Shown one piece after another: positions 6,932-12,033 of a stretch of DNA of 14,789 nt; position 1 is the first letter of the stretch; each line of letters starts with the position of its first letter. The translations under genes and the position numbers were made by a program. The notes below the pieces were generated by a model. It was not told the origin of the DNA. It ran no database searches and was given only the letters and a program-made list of their open reading frames with translations. This DNA is from Thermotogaceae bacterium (lineage in GTDB: Bacteria > Thermotogota > Thermotogae > B21-G9 > HyVt-16), in NCBI GenBank assembly GCA_011043375.1, contig DQYP01000174.1, positions 1-14,789 of the forward strand. The letters are read 5' to 3'.

Positions 6932-7849
6932 ATGCTGAACGAAGTGATAACTATTGTTGACACCTTAGACAATCCCAAGATTAATGGACAAAAAGTATCC
7001 AAGCTTTTCGAAGATTTCGATGTGAAAATAACTGTGAAAACTGTTGAAACCACAAAAGGGAAAACAGATATAGTAAAGATATGTATCCCCGGTAAAAATA
7101 GCAAAGCACCAAAATTAGGAATAATAGGGCAGCTCGGTGGCGTAGGTGCTCGACCAGAATTTTTGGGATTGGTCAGTGATGCAGATGGTGCAGTAGTTGC
7201 ACTTGCAAGCGCCTTGAAATTAGCAAAAATGAAGGAAAAAGGAGATTCCCTGAATGGAGATGTTATAGTATCAACCCATATCTGTCCAAATGCTCCGACT
7301 GAACCTCATGACCCCGTACCATTTATGGGTTCACCAATAGGAATAAAAGAAGCACTCCTTGAAATGGTAGATGAAAATATGGATGCTATTTTATCGGTTG
7401 ATACTACAAGAGGAAACAGGATTATAAATGTAAAAGGTTTTGCGATATCCCCGACGGTGAAGGAGGGTTATATACTTAAAGTTTCAGATGATTTGTTGGA
7501 TATTCAGGAAAGGGTTACCGGAAAGTTACCAGTTGTCCTCCCAATAACCATGCAGGATATCACGCCATATGGAAACAATATACATCACATAAACAGTATA
7601 ATGCAACCTGCTACCGCAACAGAAAAACCAGTTGTTGGTGTCGCTATAACCACTGAGAGTGCTGTCCCAGGTTGCGCAACGGGTGCTTCACATCCTTTAG
7701 ATCTTGAATTGGCTGTAAGATTTTGCATTGAAGTTGCAAAAGATTTTACTCTGGGAAGATGCAAATTCTACGATGAAAACGAGTTCCAAAGGATGATAGG
7801 ACTTTACGGTTCGATGAAAAAATTGGTTGGATTGGAGGAGAAAGTTTGA
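6932..7849 (+). CDS. DUF1177-type conserved protein, possible metallopeptidase-like enzyme
   Basis: I recognise this as resembling the DUF1177 family, about 300 residues with no assigned function; that name is from memory. It has 305 residues, no signal peptide and no membrane segment. ATG 6932 follows GGAGGTG (6918-6924) and lies four bases after the ATPase gene. Its layout recalls M20/M28/M42 peptidases: a beta-strand ending LGIIGQLGG (62-70), then SDADGAVVALASALKLA (82-98) like the D-x-x-G metal-site helix. Next comes GDVIVSTHICPNAP (109-122) with His116, then EPHDP (124-128). Near the C-terminus, GASHPLDLELAVRF (251-264) has His254, where such enzymes carry the last metal ligand. This is an inference from pattern only. 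Its place in the operon suggests a step in breakdown of the imported compound. Confidence 0.75.
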   Translation: MLNEVITIVDTLDNPKINGQKVSKLFEDFDVKITVKTVETTKGKTDIVKICIPGKNSKAPKLGIIGQLGGVGARPEFLGLVSDADGAVVALASALKLAKMKEKGDSLNGDVIVSTHICPNAPTEPHDPVPFMGSPIGIKEALLEMVDENMDAILSVDTTRGNRIINVKGFAISPTVKEGYILKVSDDLLDIQERVTGKLPVVLPITMQDITPYGNNIHHINSIMQPATATEKPVVGVAITTESAVPGCATGASHPLDLELAVRFCIEVAKDFTLGRCKFYDENEFQRMIGLYGSMKKLVGLEEKV

Positions 7850-8397
7850 ATGAAATTGAAGAACTTGGTCAAAGGTTGAGAAAAGTTAGAGAATCAAAGA
7901 AAATAACTTTAAGAGGTTTAGCGAGAACAATCGGAGTAACCCCGAGTTTGCTGAGTCAAATAGAGAACGGTAAAGTTTCACCCTCTTTGAGCACATTGAG
8001 AAAAATACTCGATGCACTTGGTGAAACATTGTTTTCGATATTTCAAGATAACGAAAAGATAGAGAATATGTACGTGATAAGGAAAGATGAGAGAAAAAAG
8101 ATCATAGTTTCCAAAGCACTTCATTACGAAGTTTTAACAACCAAAAATGACTCTATAACCATGTTCATCGTATATCTTGAACCTGGCGAAGGAAGTGGAG
8201 AAGATTTCTATGTTCATAAAGGAATAGAAGCAGGATTGATTCTTCAGGGAAGAATGGAAATAACTATCGGCAATAAGGTATTTGTACTTGAAAAGGGAGA
8301 TAGTATAACCTATCCAAGTAACGTTCCCCATAGGTGGAGAAACATAGGTAAAGAAAAAGCAATAGGAATATGGGTTGTAAGTCCTCCAAGTTTTTAA
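7846..8397 (+). CDS. XRE-family transcriptional regulator with C-terminal cupin domain
   Basis: A DNA-binding regulator of 183 residues. Residues 7-62 form an XRE helix-turn-helix (LGQRLRKVRESK, then LARTIGVTPSLLSQIENGK). Residues 105-180 form a small cupin barrel (HKGIEAGLILQG, GDSITYPSNVPHRWRN) with His124, Glu128 and His162 as possible metal or ligand contacts. Proteins of this build sense a small molecule in the cupin and act as repressors or activators. The start is TTG 7846, overlapping the previous stop by four bases, with GGAGGAG (7834-7840) upstream; the nearby ATG at 7850 is out of frame. As last gene of the operon it probably controls its own transcription and may bind the repeats upstream of 415. 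Confidence 0.9.
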   Translation: MNEIEELGQRLRKVRESKKITLRGLARTIGVTPSLLSQIENGKVSPSLSTLRKILDALGETLFSIFQDNEKIENMYVIRKDERKKIIVSKALHYEVLTTKNDSITMFIVYLEPGEGSGEDFYVHKGIEAGLILQGRMEITIGNKVFVLEKGDSITYPSNVPHRWRNIGKEKAIGIWVVSPPSF

Positions 8398-8427
8398 TCC
8401 CCCACCTTAAGTGGGGGATTATATTTT
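8396..8427 (+). terminator. Intrinsic terminator at the end of the transporter operon
   Basis: AATCCCCCAC (8396-8405) pairs perfectly with GTGGGGGATT (8411-8420) around the loop CTTAA and is followed by the T-rich ATATTTT. It begins inside the stop codon of the regulator gene. It also lies 41 bases beyond the end of the convergent minus-strand operon, whose own transcript would form the same hairpin, but the tail on that side is A-rich, so termination is better supported for the plus strand. Confidence 0.75.
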
Positions 8428-8460
8428 AATATGGACGTTTTTCTAAAAAAATTCTAATAA

Positions 8461-10392
8461 CTATTCTTCATGATTTGGGTTTCCTATTAATTTTTCCACA
8501 CTTTTCCAACACTCAAAATCGGGTATTATAATCGTCGAACTTGCATTCAAAAGCCTTGATAATTTTTTCAAATTCCATCCTCTTCTGTTGAACTCATCTG
8601 AAGCGACACCAACAGTCAAGGCTCCAAACTTCCAACCATTTTTAATCTCTACCGGGCCATCACCAACAACCAGTAATTCACCAGACTTCAAACCAAGTTT
8701 CTTTGTTAGTTCCTCGATGAGTTTACTCTTTGAATAAGCTTTGTGATCCTTAAGTGCACCATGCATATCATCGAATAATTGTATAACACCCAAGAACTCC
8801 GCTTCATCGATCACATCACTCTTGTCAGTCCCCGATGCGAGAAAAATTTTCAAACCTTTATTTCTCAACGACTTCAAAAATTCAATAGCTCCAGAAAGGA
8901 GAAAATCATCTTTCGACAGTTCTCCCGATCTTATTCCGTTTATTCTTTCATTCACCATTTTCTTTAACTTTTCATTATAAATCCCCTTGTAGTACCATTC
9001 ATCTTTTATCATTTTCTCATCAACAATTCCGTATTTTCTTACGAGAGCGACCAATACCTTCATCTGAACAATTGTTTGAACACCTGTTGTGCTATCGATT
9101 ATGTTGTCCACCGTTTTCTTTATTTCGAATTTCAAACTCTCTGAAACCTCTTTCCCACCAGTGATAGCTTCAATCATAACTTCTTTCATGATGTTTTCCC
9201 AACCACGTCTCAAGAGTGATATGGTACCATCAAAATCCACTAAAGCCACTTTGATATTGGGACCATCTTTTCTGAGATTCTTCAGTAGATTTAGATCGTT
9301 TATATATAAATCTTCATCCTCGAATTCAATACTCGAAATGTCCTCAAAATTTTCCAAAAGAATATCTGGGGTTATTTTTCCTGTCCCAACCTGTCCAACA
9401 CAAATTCCTGCACTCAAATTCCCAATTTCCGCAGCCTTGTGTAAAACATCTTGATAAAGGTTATTTTCAAGTGAGAGTAGTGTTAAAAGCATTGCAGCTG
9501 TATAACTATCCCCAGCACCACAAACATCAACAACCTTTGTTTTTTTCGGAGGCACTTTGTGGAATTTATCATTGCTTACAACCAAACTTCCTTTCTCCCC
9601 CAGAGTGATTATCAGCTGATTTTTAAATTCAACTGCGATTTTTCTTGCAACTTTTTGAGCGAACAACTCCGGATAATTCAGAAATTCCGTGAGTTTTTCT
9701 ATATCAGGTCCTTTAAGTACGTTTTCAGATAGAATTTTAAGTTCTTCCGTATTCAATTTCAATTGACAAAAATCGGCAAATTCATGTATTCGAAGTCTTG
9801 AATCAGCAAAGAACACCTTTTCCGAAAATTTACTTTTCATTCTTCTGAGCTCTTCTATTATCTCTGCTTCTAAAACTCTCAAGTTGCCCATTTCATATTG
9901 ATCCATTATCACCACAGCATCAACCGTCGGAATGACTTTCTGAATTCTTTCGATTAACAATTTCTTTTCTTCAGCCGTTAATTTTTTCATGTCATGCCTA
10001 TCAACACGTGGAAGATCTTCCCTGAGAGTATCTTTGTTGAAGAACTTGGTATAAAATTGTGTTGGTCTGCTTTTCGATATTATAACGTTCGAAAAATCTA
10101 TGCCATAATCAGCCCAACATTTCCTCAAGGTGATACCTTCTTCATCATCACCTATTATTCCAATGAGTTTAACCTGAGCACCCAACAACGAGAAGTTTTT
10201 TGCAACGTTCCCCGCTGCACCAGGAGAAGGTTTATAATCGACAACAACTATCGGTTTCAACCCTGTCTCGAGGCTTGGCCTACCTATATTTGGATCATAA
10301 GTGTAATATTTATCGAGAAATAGATCACCTATTACGAGTACCTTGAACTTTGAGAATTTTTTTACTACATCTTTGATTCTCTCCAAATCCAT
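8461..10392 (-). CDS. Bifunctional PfkB-type sugar kinase (HldA/RfaE-like) fused to a HAD phosphatase
   Basis: A 643-residue two-domain cytoplasmic enzyme. The N-terminal part (1 to about 355) is a ribokinase/PfkB kinase: VLVIGDLFLDKYY (18-30) resembles the start of heptose-phosphate kinases, SPGAAGNVAKN (56-66) is the sugar-binding region, and VCGAGDS (290-296) holds the catalytic Asp295. After a linker, residues about 378-640 form a HAD hydrolase. Motif I is DFDGT (386-390), motif II ends FLAS with Ser520, a Lys lies in the KAYSKSK region (551-557), and motif IV is GDGPVE (577-582). All key residues are present in both halves, so both may be active. HldE, in contrast, fuses the kinase to a nucleotidyltransferase. 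The ATG directly follows the stop of the upstream gene and has GAGGGTGA seven bases before it. Substrate unknown; a C7 or similar sugar phosphate is inferred from the neighbouring GmhA-like gene. Confidence 0.88.
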   Translation of the reverse strand: MDLERIKDVVKKFSKFKVLVIGDLFLDKYYTYDPNIGRPSLETGLKPIVVVDYKPSPGAAGNVAKNFSLLGAQVKLIGIIGDDEEGITLRKCWADYGIDFSNVIISKSRPTQFYTKFFNKDTLREDLPRVDRHDMKKLTAEEKKLLIERIQKVIPTVDAVVIMDQYEMGNLRVLEAEIIEELRRMKSKFSEKVFFADSRLRIHEFADFCQLKLNTEELKILSENVLKGPDIEKLTEFLNYPELFAQKVARKIAVEFKNQLIITLGEKGSLVVSNDKFHKVPPKKTKVVDVCGAGDSYTAAMLLTLLSLENNLYQDVLHKAAEIGNLSAGICVGQVGTGKITPDILLENFEDISSIEFEDEDLYINDLNLLKNLRKDGPNIKVALVDFDGTISLLRRGWENIMKEVMIEAITGGKEVSESLKFEIKKTVDNIIDSTTGVQTIVQMKVLVALVRKYGIVDEKMIKDEWYYKGIYNEKLKKMVNERINGIRSGELSKDDFLLSGAIEFLKSLRNKGLKIFLASGTDKSDVIDEAEFLGVIQLFDDMHGALKDHKAYSKSKLIEELTKKLGLKSGELLVVGDGPVEIKNGWKFGALTVGVASDEFNRRGWNLKKLSRLLNASSTIIIPDFECWKSVEKLIGNPNHEE

Positions 10393-11418
10393 TTATCTAT
10401 CACCCTCATTCCTTAGGTTAAACAATTGATACCACAAAAATGGCAGAGTTATTCTTTGATCACCTTTTATGTAATAACCTTTCCCTTTAAATGATTGAGG
10501 AATTCTCACTACAATACTTTTTATATCTCTAAAATAATAGGTTGGCTTGCTCTCATCACCCCTTTCAGCATCGAAAATATTGGCATCCCTAATATCAAAA
10601 TCAGCTGTTATGAGACCGTATGGTGGCCTGCCAGTATTTGCAGCCATGGAGATTGCTTTGAGAAAAACTTCAACCCCTACAACTGCTGAACCTATAAGAA
10701 TACAAACACCATCTCTAAGCTCAGATACACTTTCAGCCATTATCAAAAAATCCCTCGCAGAACATGCTCCGATAGCTCCACCATCGAATGATGGATGCAT
10801 GTGATTTATATCCGTACCTATGCCAACATGAACAGTCAAAGGAATACCATACTCATAAGCGTTGTAAACCACAGATTTGTTCTTGTGTGGAAATTCCAAA
10901 CCTTCGAACCCTTGTAGTTTCTGTGAAAGCAACTTTCCAAGGGTTTCACCGTATCCAAGTTTAAGTTCATTCCCTTTTACAATTGATTTATTAAGTATCT
11001 CACCGGTTTCTTTTGCAAAACCGAATTTTCCTTCAGAAAGGGCATTTGGAATGCTCTCGGAAGTCATCCCGGCAAAAGCTAACTCGAAATCATGAATAGT
11101 GAATGCACCATTAACGGCTATGTGATCAACAAGATTGTTTTTTATAAGCCATATTAAGAAAGTTCCGAGGCCATTTTTTATTATGTGTGCACCAGATATT
11201 ATCATAACTTTTCGATTGTCTCGTTTGGCTTTTAAAATAGTTTCTGCTATTTCCTCTATACTTGAGGCTGTTTTTTCATCAAGAATCGGAGGATTTTTTA
11301 ATATTTCATCAAGCTCTTTTAAATCACTCACCTTTACCTTAGAAGGTCGTGTGGAAAGCGGGTAGGTTTTTATTTTTGAAACATCGAATACTTCATATTT
11401 TCCTGAATATTCCATCAT
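10393..11418 (-). CDS. Deoxyhypusine-synthase-like fold protein of unknown function
   Basis: 341 residues, soluble, no annotated family that I can name with certainty. Several blocks resemble deoxyhypusine synthase. ISGAHIIKNGLGTFLIWLI (74-92) then NLVDHIAVNGAFTIHDFE (95-112) matches the DHS stretch in which a VDVLVTTAGG-type strand is followed by an acidic EED motif. VVYNAYEYGIPLTVHVGIG (183-201) and ILIGSAVVGVEVFLKAI (240-256) match the DHS blocks IPVF..ALTDG and ILGGGVVKHH. The active-site lysine block of true DHS (SWGKI) is not evident: the matching area reads GDESKPTYYFRDIKS (287-301). It may therefore keep the NAD-binding fold but do other chemistry. I choose ATG 11418 because AGGAG (11431-11427) is eight bases away; GTG 11427 lies within that site. 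It ends directly at the kinase-phosphatase gene. Confidence 0.7.
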   Translation of the reverse strand: MMEYSGKYEVFDVSKIKTYPLSTRPSKVKVSDLKELDEILKNPPILDEKTASSIEEIAETILKAKRDNRKVMIISGAHIIKNGLGTFLIWLIKNNLVDHIAVNGAFTIHDFELAFAGMTSESIPNALSEGKFGFAKETGEILNKSIVKGNELKLGYGETLGKLLSQKLQGFEGLEFPHKNKSVVYNAYEYGIPLTVHVGIGTDINHMHPSFDGGAIGACSARDFLIMAESVSELRDGVCILIGSAVVGVEVFLKAISMAANTGRPPYGLITADFDIRDANIFDAERGDESKPTYYFRDIKSIVVRIPQSFKGKGYYIKGDQRITLPFLWYQLFNLRNEGDR

Positions 11419-11423
11419 TTTCC

Positions 11424-11996
11424 TCACTCCTGAAAGATATTTTTCTCTATCAATTCTGCTAAAATGTGTCCCAATGTTATGTGCGTTTCTTGAATCCTCG
11501 GTGTATCATCACTCGGCACGATAAAAGTGTAATCACAGTATTCCTTCATGTTTTCTCCACGACTTCCAGTAAAACCAACCGTTAACATTCCCACATCTTT
11601 GGCATATCTCAACGCTTTCAGCACATTCTCAGATTTTCCACTGGTGCTTATTCCAATGGCAATATCGTTTTTGTTTCCAACAGCTTTCAATTGTCTCAAA
11701 AAAACATCTGAAAACTCGATATCATTCGAAATCTCAGTTAAAAGAGCCCCATTGGTTGTTAAAGCAATTGCCGGTATTGGTTCTCTGTTTTTGTAGAAGC
11801 GTCCTACAAGCTCCAAAGCTATATGTTGTGAATCACATGCACTACCACCGTTTCCAAACAAGACAAGTTTTCCACCATTTCTCAATCTTTTGCAAGATTC
11901 TTCCACAAGATTCACAATTTCATCTGCATATTTTTCGACGAACTTCAATTTGATCTCTGCACTGGCTTTGAACACTTCAATTATTCTATCTTTCAA
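11424..11996 (-). CDS. gmhA: GmhA-like sedoheptulose-7-phosphate isomerase (SIS domain)
   Basis: GmhA converts sedoheptulose 7-phosphate to D-glycero-D-manno-heptose 7-phosphate in the cytoplasm, the first step of heptose synthesis. With the start chosen here (TTG 11996) the protein has 190 residues, the usual GmhA length. Hallmarks are FGNGGSACDSQHIALELVGRF-like text at 47-67, the phosphate-binding GISTSGKSENVLKAL (115-129), and RIQETHITLGHILAELIE (167-184). The last block includes His172 and His176, in the region of the catalytic His of GmhA. The longer reading from TTG 12050 lacks a ribosome site and adds an unusual 18-residue extension. The product could also act on a related ketose phosphate, or be a DiaA-like SIS protein, but the residues favour an active isomerase. 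Confidence 0.85.
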   Translation of the reverse strand: MKDRIIEVFKASAEIKLKFVEKYADEIVNLVEESCKRLRNGGKLVLFGNGGSACDSQHIALELVGRFYKNREPIPAIALTTNGALLTEISNDIEFSDVFLRQLKAVGNKNDIAIGISTSGKSENVLKALRYAKDVGMLTVGFTGSRGENMKEYCDYTFIVPSDDTPRIQETHITLGHILAELIEKNIFQE

Positions 11997-12000
11997 GATC

Positions 12001-12011
12001 ATCACCTCTTT
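12001..12011 (-). promoter_or_regulatory. Ribosome binding site that decides the isomerase start
   Basis: On the minus strand the sequence reads AAAGAGGTGAT, four bases before TTG 11996. This strong site favours the start at 11996 over the in-frame TTG at 12050, which would lie inside the upstream alpha-mannosidase gene. It leaves a gap of 37 bases between the two genes. Confidence 0.7.
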
Positions 12012-12033
12012 TTCGTACTCGCTGTATCTGTAT

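Noticed and set aside
8461..9260. Idea that the fusion protein is an HldE-type kinase-nucleotidyltransferase
   Set aside because: The C-terminal half has DFDGT and GDGPVE motifs of HAD hydrolases and no HxGH nucleotidyltransferase motif.
10393..11418. Annotation as a true deoxyhypusine synthase
   Set aside because: The SWGKI catalytic lysine block is not apparent and the gene context is sugar phosphate metabolism, so only the fold is claimed.
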